From positions 744,001 through 808,000 of the forward strand of contig NZ_JBDFMD010000001.1 of the NCBI RefSeq assembly GCF_047238105.1: a stretch of 64,000 bases of DNA. Reading direction: 5' to 3'. Below, piece by piece: positions 1-7,915 of this stretch; positions within the stretch are counted from its first letter, which is position 1; each line of letters opens with the position of its first letter. Below the pieces are notes generated by a model. The model was not told the DNA's origin. It saw only the letters and a list, made by a program, of their open reading frames with translations, and did not search any database. A program made the position numbers and the translations under genes. Origin of the DNA: Paenibacillus_D sp047238105. GTDB taxonomy: Bacteria > Bacillota > Bacilli > Paenibacillales > Paenibacillaceae.

Positions 1-957
1 ATGTCGTTCGGCGGCTTCAGCTTTGGCGGCGGGATGCGCGGAGGCATGATGGGCCAGCCTGACCAGGGCGGCGTCCCGGGCGAGAGAGCTGCCACGGGCG
101 TAGAAGGCGCTGCGGGTGACGGCATCGCCGCGCCACGCCAGCAAACCGGGACAGCTCCAGGCCGACTGCAACGGAACACGCCAGCTGCAGCTCAGGACGC
201 AGGCGGGGGGGATGACGCGAGGAGGCAAGAGCGCGGCTTCCGAGGCGGCATCGGCATGGACACGGGCGGTATGATGGACTCTAGCGCCAACTTCATGAAC
301 GAGAGCAATATTAACTTCAGCATCGAAACGCCGGTATCGGGCGCGAAGCTTGAGAGCCGTCCACTGCTGGCATCGTTGCTGGCCGTCGACGAATACAAGG
401 AGAAGTATTACAGTTATCTGGAAGAAATCGCGGCCACGTACTTCACGGAAGAATGGTTCACGACGAAGACAGCGAACATCTCGGCGCTGATTCTTCCGTA
501 TGTGGAAGCCGACCCGACCAAGTTTTTCACGACCGAACAATTCCTTCAAGGCGTATCGGGAGACAACAGTCTAACCGCCTTCGCGGTCAAGCGCTCCGAA
601 TCTATCCTTGCCCAAATATCGGGCGATCTCGTCGTGGAGGCTGATACGAGCCAAGGCTTCGGCGGCGGAGTTCCAGGCATGGTTATGGAAGGCATGCAGC
701 CCCCTGAAGGGATGCAGCCGCCGGAGGGCATGCAGTTCCCCGAAGGGATGCAGCCGCCAGAAGGTATGCAGTTCCCCGAAGGGTTCGAGCCCGCCAGGGG
801 CGGCGGTCCCGGCGCTTGGGGAGGTGGCCCGCAAGGCTCTGCCGCGAATAACAGGACAGGCTACAGCAACGAATTCCTGCTCTCATCCGGGGTCAGTGTC
901 GCCGTATTGGCAGCAGGACTCTGGTTCGTGGCCCGCTTTCGCAGACGACGTATATAA
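1..957 (+). CDS. cotH: CotH-type spore coat kinase, C-terminal part (5' truncated by window)
   Basis: The visible 318 residues are probably only the C-terminal part of a CotH-family protein kinase, which phosphorylates spore coat proteins. The segment around residues 105-205 (TPVSGAKLE, RPLLASLLAVDEYKEKY, ILPYVEADPTKFF) matches the end of the CotH kinase domain as I know it. The kinase core would lie upstream of base 1, so the ATG at base 1 is unlikely to be the real start. Before this segment is a Gly/Met-rich stretch. After it come about five copies of a six-residue EGMQPP/EGMQFP repeat, a Gly-rich linker, one membrane segment (about 293-312) and an Arg-rich tail, so the protein is probably anchored in the membrane with the tail in the cytoplasm. 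A hairpin follows at 972-1007. Confidence 0.75.
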   Translation: MSFGGFSFGGGMRGGMMGQPDQGGVPGERAATGVEGAAGDGIAAPRQQTGTAPGRLQRNTPAAAQDAGGGDDARRQERGFRGGIGMDTGGMMDSSANFMNESNINFSIETPVSGAKLESRPLLASLLAVDEYKEKYYSYLEEIAATYFTEEWFTTKTANISALILPYVEADPTKFFTTEQFLQGVSGDNSLTAFAVKRSESILAQISGDLVVEADTSQGFGGGVPGMVMEGMQPPEGMQPPEGMQFPEGMQPPEGMQFPEGFEPARGGGPGAWGGGPQGSAANNRTGYSNEFLLSSGVSVAVLAAGLWFVARFRRRRI

Positions 958-971
958 TAAACGTTCACAGA

Positions 972-1007
972 CGACCTGGTTCCCTTTCATCGGGGGATGC
1001 CAGGTCG
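972..1007. terminator. Bidirectional terminator hairpin between cotH and methyltransferase gene
   Basis: An 8-bp perfect stem (CGACCTGG/CCAGGTCG) encloses a loop of about 20 nt between two convergent genes. No strong T-run follows on either strand, so efficiency is uncertain. Confidence 0.5.
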
Positions 1008-1027
1008 CCTGCTGTTGTCGCTGCTCC

Positions 1028-1660
1028 TTACTTCACCATCGCCAGCGTCAAGCCGTCATACGCAGGCAAGATCGTGCTGATCAGTCGCCCGTCGGTCGCC
1101 ATCCGCTCGTTAAAGGCGCGCATCGCCTGGACCGAAGGGCCGTTCTTGGCGGGGTCGGCCACCCGGCCGCGCAGCAGCGTATTGTCACCAGCGATGATGG
1201 CACCGGGCCTCGCCAGCCGGATAGCATAGTCCAGATAGACGGGATACCCTTCCTTGTCGGCATCGATGAAGAAGAAGTCGAAGCTGCGCCCCTCCTCCTC
1301 CAGCTGCGCCAGGCTTGCCGTAGCATCACCGATCCGGTAGTTCACCAGGCTGCCCAGTCCCGCTGCGTCCATATGCGACCGCGCCACCTCTGCATATTCC
1401 TCTTTCAACTCCAGGGAAGTCAACGTACCGTCTGCAGCCAAGCCGCGCGCCAGACAGATCCCGCTGATCCCTCCCAGGGCGCCGATCTCGATAACATCCT
1501 TGGCGCCTGACATCCTGACGAGCATCGTCAGCAATCTGCCGAAGCCCGGAGCGATCGAGATCTCCGGCATGCCCGCGGCCCGGATGCCCTCCTGGGCCCG
1601 CTCCAGATCCGGATCCGAGCCGAAGATCTGATTGGCGTATTCCTCTACCGTCATACTCAT
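1028..1660 (-). CDS. SAM-dependent O-methyltransferase (class I, COG4122 type)
   Basis: Predicted cytosolic O-methyltransferase of about 210 residues, the usual family length (YrrM/caffeoyl-CoA type); the substrate is unknown. Visible motifs are the SAM-binding loop VIEIGALGGISG, an acidic residue ending the second strand (LTSLELKEEY), and FDFFFIDADKEGY followed by GAIIAGDNTLLRG, which carry the metal and SAM-binding acidic residues. I chose the ATG at 1660 because GGAGG lies about 8 nt upstream. The longer ORF to 1696 would put that SD inside the coding region. It is divergent from the THUMP methyltransferase gene and convergent with cotH. No neighbour suggests a pathway. Confidence 0.85.
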   Translation of the reverse strand: MSMTVEEYANQIFGSDPDLERAQEGIRAAGMPEISIAPGFGRLLTMLVRMSGAKDVIEIGALGGISGICLARGLAADGTLTSLELKEEYAEVARSHMDAAGLGSLVNYRIGDATASLAQLEEEGRSFDFFFIDADKEGYPVYLDYAIRLARPGAIIAGDNTLLRGRVADPAKNGPSVQAMRAFNERMATDGRLISTILPAYDGLTLAMVK

Positions 1661-1799
1661 TTCTGTATTCCTCCTTTGACATTTGTAACCTGTCACGCTT
1701 TATCCTATACTTGAGTTCTAGTCAACTTGATTGTATGTTTTTGTGCGGCCGAATACAATGTTCTTCGCCGCTTATCCCGAACCGGAAGAGGTACGAAAT

Positions 1800-2957
1800 A
1801 TGGACAAATTGCAACTCATCGCCACCTGCCCGATGGGACTGGAAGCTATCGTCGCCCGCGAGCTTCAGGATCTGGGCTATAAGGATACCCGTACGGAGAA
1901 TGGCCGGGTCAACTTTGAAGGCAGTCCAGCAGATATCTGCCGGACCAATCTGTGGCTGCGGACCGCAGACCGGGTGCTCGTCAAGATGGGCGAATTTGAG
2001 GCCCGCACATTTGAGGAGCTGTTCGAGGGCACCAAGGCGATCGACTGGGCCGCTTTCATCCCGAAAAACGCCGAGTTCCCCGTCCAGGGCCGCTCGCACA
2101 AATCCAAGCTCACCAGCGTGCCCGCCTGCCAGGGCATCGTCAAAAAAGCGATCGTCGAAAAGCTGAAGCTTGCTTACCGCACCGAGTGGTTCCCCGAGGA
2201 CGGCGACTTGTATGCTATAGAGGTCCAGCTTCTGAAGGACCGGGCTCAGCTCGTACTCGACACGACGGGCCCGAGTCTGCACAAGCGGGGATACCGCAAG
2301 CTCGTAACCGAAGCGCCGCTCAAGGAGACGATGGCTGCGGCGATGGTGCTGCTCAGCCGCTGGCGGCCGGAACGGCCGCTCTACGATCCGTTCTGCGGCT
2401 CAGGGACGATCCCGATCGAGGCGGCCATGATCGGCTGGAACATCGCACCCGGCCTGCGCCGGAATTTTACGAGCGAAGCCTGGCCGGTCATTGGCCAAGC
2501 CCATTGGGACGATGCCCAGGACGAAGCGTTTGACGCAGTCAAGGATGAAGTGCCGCTGGAGATCGGCGGTTCGGATATCGATCCCGAGGCGATCGAGGTC
2601 GCTCTTGCCGCGGTAGCCAAGGCTGGCTTCGCCAAGGAGCTAAAGCTGCAGACGCTGCCCGTGTCCCAGGTCAAGCTGACAGGAGAGTATGGCTGTATCA
2701 TCACCAATCCCCCCTACGGTGAACGTCTGGGCAGCGAACGGGAAGCGGACCGTGCGATCCGTGAGCTTGGCGATATGGCTGAGGCTGCCCGTTCGTGGTC
2801 GGTATTCGCGCTCAGCCCCTCCCGGGAGTTCGAACGCGATTATGGCAGGCCGTCGCACAAGAAGCGCAAGCTGTATAACGGCCGTATCGAGTGTGCGCTC
2901 TTTCAATATCTGGGACCGCTGCCGCCCTTGAGCAAACGGGAGGCGCAGGATTATTGA
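1800..2957 (+). CDS. THUMP-domain class I RNA methyltransferase (YpsC/RlmL-like)
   Basis: About 385 residues. The N-terminal part (about 1-155) has the arrangement of a ferredoxin-like plus THUMP RNA-binding domain, opening with a conserved ATCPMGLEAIVARELQDLGY-type start. The C-terminal part is a Rossmann methyltransferase with PFCGSGTIPIEAA (SAM binding) and NPPYGERLG, the catalytic motif of N2-guanine rRNA methyltransferases. It is likely to methylate 23S rRNA, as inferred from RlmL/YpsC homology. The start is the ATG preceded by GAGG, not the upstream in-frame codon at 1731. Its TGA overlaps the TTG start of the next gene, so the two are translationally coupled. Confidence 0.9.
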   Translation: MDKLQLIATCPMGLEAIVARELQDLGYKDTRTENGRVNFEGSPADICRTNLWLRTADRVLVKMGEFEARTFEELFEGTKAIDWAAFIPKNAEFPVQGRSHKSKLTSVPACQGIVKKAIVEKLKLAYRTEWFPEDGDLYAIEVQLLKDRAQLVLDTTGPSLHKRGYRKLVTEAPLKETMAAAMVLLSRWRPERPLYDPFCGSGTIPIEAAMIGWNIAPGLRRNFTSEAWPVIGQAHWDDAQDEAFDAVKDEVPLEIGGSDIDPEAIEVALAAVAKAGFAKELKLQTLPVSQVKLTGEYGCIITNPPYGERLGSEREADRAIRELGDMAEAARSWSVFALSPSREFERDYGRPSHKKRKLYNGRIECALFQYLGPLPPLSKREAQDY

Positions 2958-4906
2958 ATCCGACACTCTCATTAAAACGATTGTGGCCTATGCTCAGCCG
3001 CTTCCGGGGGATCGAGCTGCTGCTGTTCGTTCTGCTGATGCTGCTTAAGCTGTACCTGTTCGACCACTCGATCCATGTCCGCAATATGAGGATGGGCGCA
3101 GCTGATGTCATCGTAGCCACGGGAACGCTCGGTCTGATCGTGTTCTGGACAATCTGGCTTTCTGCCCGGGCGCGTATCCTCGTTCTGATCCTGCTGAATA
3201 TTGTCCTGACTTCGATTTTGTATGCCGACCTGCTCTATTTCCGGTATTTCCAGGATCTCATCTCCATCCCGGTCCTGCTGCAGGCCGGGCAGGTCGGCGC
3301 ACTCGGAGAAAGCATCGGTTCGCTGCTGAAGATCTCCGACATCCGGCTATTCCTCGATTGGCCGCTGCTGATCACCTTGTCGCTCTGGCTGCTCCTCCGC
3401 CGGAAGCCGGCTGCCTCAGACGGTCGGGCGCCCCGCCGGCGGCTGCGCAGCGCCATGGTTCGCTTGTCGCTTAGTCTGATCGTTCTCGCACTCAGCGTGA
3501 CGCTGGTGTTCGTGCCGATCCAGATCGCCAAGCGGACGTGGGCGCAAGGCTTGTTCGTCGGGATATGGTGGAATGTCTCGCTGTATAACGTCACCGGACT
3601 GTTCGGTTTTCACGGCTACGACGCCTACCAGTATGTCAAGCAGCAGCTCGGCAGGACGGAGCTGCCGGAAAGCGAGCTTGCCGATACCGCACGGTGGCTG
3701 CAGGAACACCGCGCAAGCGTCTTGCCGTCTGCGGACGATGCACTGTTCGGAGCCTACAGGGGCAAGAATGTCATCATGGTCCAGGCCGAGGCAATTCAGA
3801 GCTTTATGATCGGCCGTTCGTTTGGTGGCCAGACGATTACTCCCTACTTGAACGAGTTGATCGAGAGCAGCGCCTATTTCCCGGATTTCTACCATCAGGC
3901 GGCGCAAGGACGGACATCGGATGCCGATTTTGCCGCGAACTGCTCTCTGCAGCCATTGCCCACAGGCTCTGTGTTCATCCGTTACGCGCAGCACGAATAC
4001 AGCTGCCTTCCCGGGATCCTGCGGGACGAGGGCTACGCTACCGGCGTTTATCACGCCTACGACGGCGGATTCTGGAACCGCAATGTAATGTACAACAACA
4101 TGGGCTACGTCAAATACTATAACCGTAATGACTATATCGTGGACGAGCCGCTTGGCTGGTCGGTCGGCGACCGTTCCTTCTTCCGCCAGTCCGTGGAGAA
4201 GATGAAGCTGCACCGGAAGCCGTCCTATTCGTTCCTGATTACACTCACGAGCCATCACCCCTATTCGCTGCCTGCATCTTACAAGACGCTTGAGCTGGGG
4301 GAGCTGGACGGCACGATGTTCGGCGACTATATCCAGAGTGTGCATTACGTGGACCAGGCGTTCAAGTCGTTCGTGGGCGAGCTGCAAGCAGCCGATCTAT
4401 GGGAGGATTCGATCGTTGTCTTTTATGGCGACCATGACAACTCGATCCGTGATTGGGAGCCGTTCGAGACGTTCCTGGGAGAGCCGTTATCCGCCCTGCA
4501 GCGAGAGCGGATGCTGCGCCAGGTGCCGCTGCTTATCCACCTGCCTGATGGCGCTCATGCCGGCACTTATCCAGGAGGCGGCCAGCTCGATATCGCGCCG
4601 ACGCTCCTGCATCTGCTGGGGATCCGGCCGGATGATCACTATATGCTGGGCGCCCCGCTGCTGACCGGACAGCCGCTGCCTGAGCAGACCGTCGTATTCC
4701 GCGATGGCGCATTCTCCTCTGCGTCCCATTACTTCGTACCGTCAGGCGACGGCATCCTCGCACACGGGACATGCTACAGCCTGATGACCGGAGAGCCTGT
4801 CGATGTCTCGGCCTGCGAGCCACTGGCCCTGAAGGCAAGAGCGCAGCTGATGCATTCGGACCGGATCGTCATGAACAACCTCGTCCCGCGCCTGCGGCAG
4901 CGGTGA
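2954..4906 (+). CDS. LTA synthase family protein (membrane sulfatase-fold phosphoglycerol transferase)
   Basis: About 650 residues, the normal LtaS length. The first 200 residues hold about five hydrophobic segments. The rest is an extracellular alkaline-phosphatase-fold domain. Metal and catalytic motifs are present: VIMVQAEAIQ (metal Glu), GRTSDADF (nucleophile Thr) and VVFYGDHDNS (metal Asp/His). LtaS enzymes transfer glycerol phosphate from phosphatidylglycerol to lipoteichoic acid on the outer membrane face. I place the start at a TTG at 2954 with GGGAGG about 10 nt upstream, overlapping the stop of the preceding gene. The ATG at 2990 is the alternative. Whether this is LtaS, a primase or the stress paralogue cannot be told from sequence. 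Confidence 0.88.
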   Translation: MNPTLSLKRLWPMLSRFRGIELLLFVLLMLLKLYLFDHSIHVRNMRMGAADVIVATGTLGLIVFWTIWLSARARILVLILLNIVLTSILYADLLYFRYFQDLISIPVLLQAGQVGALGESIGSLLKISDIRLFLDWPLLITLSLWLLLRRKPAASDGRAPRRRLRSAMVRLSLSLIVLALSVTLVFVPIQIAKRTWAQGLFVGIWWNVSLYNVTGLFGFHGYDAYQYVKQQLGRTELPESELADTARWLQEHRASVLPSADDALFGAYRGKNVIMVQAEAIQSFMIGRSFGGQTITPYLNELIESSAYFPDFYHQAAQGRTSDADFAANCSLQPLPTGSVFIRYAQHEYSCLPGILRDEGYATGVYHAYDGGFWNRNVMYNNMGYVKYYNRNDYIVDEPLGWSVGDRSFFRQSVEKMKLHRKPSYSFLITLTSHHPYSLPASYKTLELGELDGTMFGDYIQSVHYVDQAFKSFVGELQAADLWEDSIVVFYGDHDNSIRDWEPFETFLGEPLSALQRERMLRQVPLLIHLPDGAHAGTYPGGGQLDIAPTLLHLLGIRPDDHYMLGAPLLTGQPLPEQTVVFRDGAFSSASHYFVPSGDGILAHGTCYSLMTGEPVDVSACEPLALKARAQLMHSDRIVMNNLVPRLRQR

Positions 4907-4927
4907 CTTTCGACCCCCATATTGAAC

Positions 4928-4969
4928 AAGAAGGCGTCCCCCAGTCTATGACTGTCGGGACGCCTTCTT
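4928..4969. terminator. Bidirectional rho-independent terminator
   Basis: A 13-bp perfect stem (AAGAAGGCGTCCC with its complement) with a T-run on both strands, between the convergent LTA-synthase and DUF1450 genes. Confidence 0.85.
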
Positions 4970-4979
4970 TATAAAGAAA

Positions 4980-5207
4980 TCAAGCTTTAAAGTACGGTTT
5001 TGCTTTCTCGATGACTTCATCCTCCGAAGGCGCCTTGATGTAACGCCCATTGACGAAGATAAAGGCATAGCGCGCGCATGGACCGCAATACGATTTGCAG
5101 CCCACTTTGATCTCTGTGTCCGGCAGCGCCTTGTTCAGCTTGCTTAGCATGCTCTTCACTTTGACATGCTTGCATTTATCGCAGATCCGGATATCGTTTG
5201 TAGCCAT
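4980..5207 (-). CDS. DUF1450 family protein (YuzB-like)
   Basis: Small cytosolic protein of about 75 residues. It has four Cys in two pairs: ICDKCKH near the N-terminus and the family hallmark GCKSYCGPCARYAFIFVNG in the middle. The Cys spacing suggests metal or Fe-S/thioredoxin-like chemistry, but no function is established for the family. The start MATNDIR has GGGG/AGGAG upstream. The longer ORF to 5234 would begin inside the SD region. The next upstream gene is the HesB-like protein, on the same strand 70 bp away, so the two may be cotranscribed. Confidence 0.8.
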   Translation of the reverse strand: MATNDIRICDKCKHVKVKSMLSKLNKALPDTEIKVGCKSYCGPCARYAFIFVNGRYIKAPSEDEVIEKAKPYFKA

Positions 5208-5277
5208 CGGTATTCCCCATCTCCTGTGATGCATCCTGCCGCATCAGACTTTCTGGCAGACGTTCAATGAATCCTTA

Positions 5278-5580
5278 TTAGTGATCGCCGTGGTTGCCCT
5301 TGGAGGGATTGGTAATCGCAAAGCCCTCCTTCGGGAGATAAAAGTAATCGATCCGAACGCCGTCGAGCATCGGCTCCTTCGTGCTGAGCAAGACGTCGAT
5401 CTCCTTATCTGTCGGGACGACGACATCGTCCTCTTTGGCGACATCAAGCGACATGCCGTAATGCGCATGATCGCCATGCTGATGCGTCACCGATACCCGC
5501 AGCATCTTTCCTTCGTTCTCCGGCTTGTCCAGCTCGGTGCGCAGCACTTTGGCGGCATTGCGTGAAATCTTGCATTTCAT
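5278..5580 (-). CDS. HesB/IscA-fold protein lacking the cluster-ligand cysteines
   Basis: About 100 residues with the HesB/YadR (Fe-S biosynthesis) fold pattern: NAAKVLRTEL at the start, then a His-rich HQHGDHAHYGMSL strand, a central VPTDKEIDVLLS and a final strand ending GFAITNPSKG. Classical A-type carriers have three conserved Cys including a C-terminal CxC. Here the only Cys is residue 3 (MKCKIS) and the C-terminus is GNHGDH, so cluster transfer by the usual ligands is not possible. It resembles the YneR-type branch of Bacillales. Start: ATG at 5580 or TTG at 5586, both served by GAGGAG. Confidence 0.75.
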   Translation of the reverse strand: MKCKISRNAAKVLRTELDKPENEGKMLRVSVTHQHGDHAHYGMSLDVAKEDDVVVPTDKEIDVLLSTKEPMLDGVRIDYFYLPKEGFAITNPSKGNHGDH

Positions 5581-5642
5581 ATCCAATCCAGCTCCTCGCA
5601 GTCATTTTCATACGGAATCCGCACATATACGTAACGAAACCC

Positions 5643-5662
5643 CGTCCCGGCTAGCCGGGACG
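5643..5662 (-). terminator. Terminator-like hairpin downstream of carboxypeptidase gene
   Basis: Perfect 8-bp GC-rich stem (CGTCCCGG/CCGGGACG) with a 4-nt loop. On the minus strand it is followed by GGGGTTTCGTT, a weak T-tract, about 130 nt after the M14 peptidase stop. Confidence 0.55.
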
Positions 5663-5791
5663 AGGACAGGTTGGCGGCATAAAGTGGTACATCGGGTTGC
5701 AATTGCTGTAGTCTCATTGTATCGAAAAGGATCCCACAGAGCAACTGTTATTTCACCCTTGGTTCGGGAGCGGGCTTGCTTGCCGGGTTGT

Positions 5792-6742
5792 TCATCGAAG
5801 CTCGCCCAGCAGCTGCAAAAGCAGGCTCTTTAGCTCCGCATACATATCTTCGAGCTGGGTCAATGGCAGCGGGTTGACGCCGTAGCCTGCCTCAATGGTA
5901 AAACCGGGACGGCGGAATTCGTAGATAAACCAATCCTTGTAGCCAGCATCGCTGTCGGTCAGCTTGACGGCTTTGTAGCCGCTCGCCCTCGCCATCCCCT
6001 GAGCCAGCGCCTCGGCCTCCGGCGGCTCATAGTCCCGATAATTCCAATAGATCTCCTGCCCCTGAGTATGAAGCGCCAGCACCAGATCAAAATCGTGCCT
6101 GCGCGTCCAGCCGGCAAGCCCTGCCGCTTCAGGCTCGCTCAGCGGCTGCGGACCCGGATAATCCCGCGGACCCGGACCGGCTGCGGCGCGGCGTTCGCAT
6201 TCTGCTTCCCAATAGGCAGGGAACTGATCATTCAGGTCGACGCCGCGGATGTTGGCTTTCCATTGCCCGAAATCGTCGGAGCCGCCGTTCCATGCCAACA
6301 GCTGCTGCCGCAAGCCGCGCTCCTCCGGCAGGCCATCGACCACCAGCCCGACGCCGTCCGGATTCACCATCGGCAGGATCCATAATGAATACTGTTCATA
6401 GATGCGTCTTATCTCCATCCCGCCCCACGGCTGACCGCCGGCATATGTGGACGACAAGTCCTCCAGCAGCGCCATGGCCAGCAGGGAAGTGATCCATTCA
6501 TTGGCATGAAAAGCCGCATTCAGATGAATCCGGCAATCGCCTTCGCCGAACCGGACGGCGCGGATTGGCCGTCCCATGACACTGCTGCCTGCCTGTTCCG
6601 TATGAAGAAATGGATAAGCAGCCGCCAGCGCAGCCATATCGGCTTCGCAGCTATCCGGTCCGTAACCCTGCTGAGCCGTCACGATCCGGCAGCCGCTATG
6701 CGCGAGCAAGCGTGATGCCGGCCGAGTGAGTCGTCTATTCAA
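5792..6742 (-). CDS. M14 family zinc carboxypeptidase
   Basis: About 316 residues. Zinc ligands are visible: FHANEW (HxxE) and a later LALHTQGQ His. The catalytic Glu sits in FTIEAGYG. MVNPDGV and the ANIRGVDLNDQFP substrate-pocket segment are also typical. The protein lacks an obvious signal peptide and resembles gamma-D-glutamyl-meso-diaminopimelate peptidases of Bacillales, which cleave peptidoglycan stem peptides. That role is inferred. The start is a TTG at 6742 with AAGGAGG 10 nt upstream; the longer ORF to 6865 has no good SD. It lies downstream of glutamate racemase on the same strand, fitting a peptidoglycan-precursor or recycling theme, though a hairpin separates them. Confidence 0.85.
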   Translation of the reverse strand: MNRRLTRPASRLLAHSGCRIVTAQQGYGPDSCEADMAALAAAYPFLHTEQAGSSVMGRPIRAVRFGEGDCRIHLNAAFHANEWITSLLAMALLEDLSSTYAGGQPWGGMEIRRIYEQYSLWILPMVNPDGVGLVVDGLPEERGLRQQLLAWNGGSDDFGQWKANIRGVDLNDQFPAYWEAECERRAAAGPGPRDYPGPQPLSEPEAAGLAGWTRRHDFDLVLALHTQGQEIYWNYRDYEPPEAEALAQGMARASGYKAVKLTDSDAGYKDWFIYEFRRPGFTIEAGYGVNPLPLTQLEDMYAELKSLLLQLLGELR

Positions 6743-6835
6743 GCGGTAACAACCTCCTTGACAGTGCACTACCACCATGTGTATGCAATGGCGTGCAAAC
6801 ACATGCAACGCTGGTTCAGCCGTGCCTGAACAGCA

Positions 6836-6881
6836 ATAAACCGCTTGTCGGCGGATCCTCTCCACCGAACAAACGGTTTAT
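6836..6881 (-). terminator. Hairpin after murI
   Basis: Imperfect inverted repeat (ATAAACCG.TTGT.CGG arms) starting about 30 nt beyond the murI stop. The minus-strand tail TTTATTGCTGTT is only moderately T-rich. It may be a weak terminator allowing read-through into the carboxypeptidase gene. Confidence 0.45.
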
Positions 6882-6909
6882 CTCAGTCCTTCCGGGTATA
6901 ATGGACCAC

Positions 6910-7725
6910 TCATCCGATCTTAGGCACTTGCCATACAACCGGCGTGAGCTCAATCTGCTCATCGAGCCAATCCTGGGCGATCATCTTGAAGAGACGCGGA
7001 TCCCCGCTGCAGCAGAACTGGTGAACCGGGATGACATCGCCTTGCGAGAGCTTGCCCTTCTCATGAAGGATGGTGCTGATCTCCCTGGCAGTTTCCTCTG
7101 CCGAAGAGATAAGTGACACCTCCGGACCCATCACAGCCTGTATGGTCTCAGCCAAAAATGGATAATGCGTACATCCAAGAATCAGCGTGTCCATCCGGCT
7201 CTCCTTGAGTCCTTCCAGCGACTCCGATACGGCTTCATGTGTCTCCGATGAATAGAAGTTGCCTTGCTCGACAAGCGGCACGAAACGCGGGCACGCTTTG
7301 CTGAGCACTTCGATATTGGGGCTCAGCTGCTTCAGCGCATGCTCGTATGCCTTGCTGCGGATCGTTCCCTCCGTGCCGATGACGCCGATCAGACCCGATT
7401 TGGTCCGGCCTATCGCTGCCCGCGATCCGGGATGGATCACGCCGACAACAGGAATATTGACGCGTGTCCGTATATCTTCCAATGCGACGGCAGTTGCCGT
7501 ATTGCATGCAATCACGATCATCTTGGGACCAAATTGCACGAGATAATCGACGATCTCCCGGGTGAATCGCAGTACTTCCTCGTAAGGTCTGGGGCCGTAA
7601 GGCGTCCGGAGCGTATCGCCAAAGTAAATAATGCGCTCCCTCGGAAGCTGGCGCATCACTTCCTTGGCCACCGTAAGGCCGCCTACGCCGGAATCTAAGA
7701 TAGCTATTGGATGTTGCACGGACAC
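6910..7725 (-). CDS. murI: Glutamate racemase
   Basis: 271 residues, the standard length. It interconverts L- and D-glutamate for peptidoglycan synthesis. The two catalytic cysteines are in VIACNTATAV (Cys74) and ILGCTHYPFL (about 185). The N-terminal IAILDSGVGGLTV and YFGDTLRTPYG motifs are diagnostic. The start is a GTG at 7725 with AGGA about 7 nt upstream. It is followed on the same strand by a hairpin and then the M14 carboxypeptidase gene. The 190-bp upstream interval to melA shows no other gene. Confidence 0.97.
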   Translation of the reverse strand: MSVQHPIAILDSGVGGLTVAKEVMRQLPRERIIYFGDTLRTPYGPRPYEEVLRFTREIVDYLVQFGPKMIVIACNTATAVALEDIRTRVNIPVVGVIHPGSRAAIGRTKSGLIGVIGTEGTIRSKAYEHALKQLSPNIEVLSKACPRFVPLVEQGNFYSSETHEAVSESLEGLKESRMDTLILGCTHYPFLAETIQAVMGPEVSLISSAEETAREISTILHEKGKLSQGDVIPVHQFCCSGDPRLFKMIAQDWLDEQIELTPVVWQVPKIG

Positions 7726-7915
7726 ACCGCTTTCCTGATCAGATTAACGCACTGGATATGGTCGATTGCCCTGCTTATCACGCTTGCAAGTTCATCATAG
7801 AATATGTGCGGCCGTTCCAAAACGTACCTACATATTAGCGCAATTCCGGACAAGGTTCAAGATCAGCATCTGACAGGAAAGGAAGGCTCAGCCCAGCAGA
7901 GGGCCGGCACGGCGG

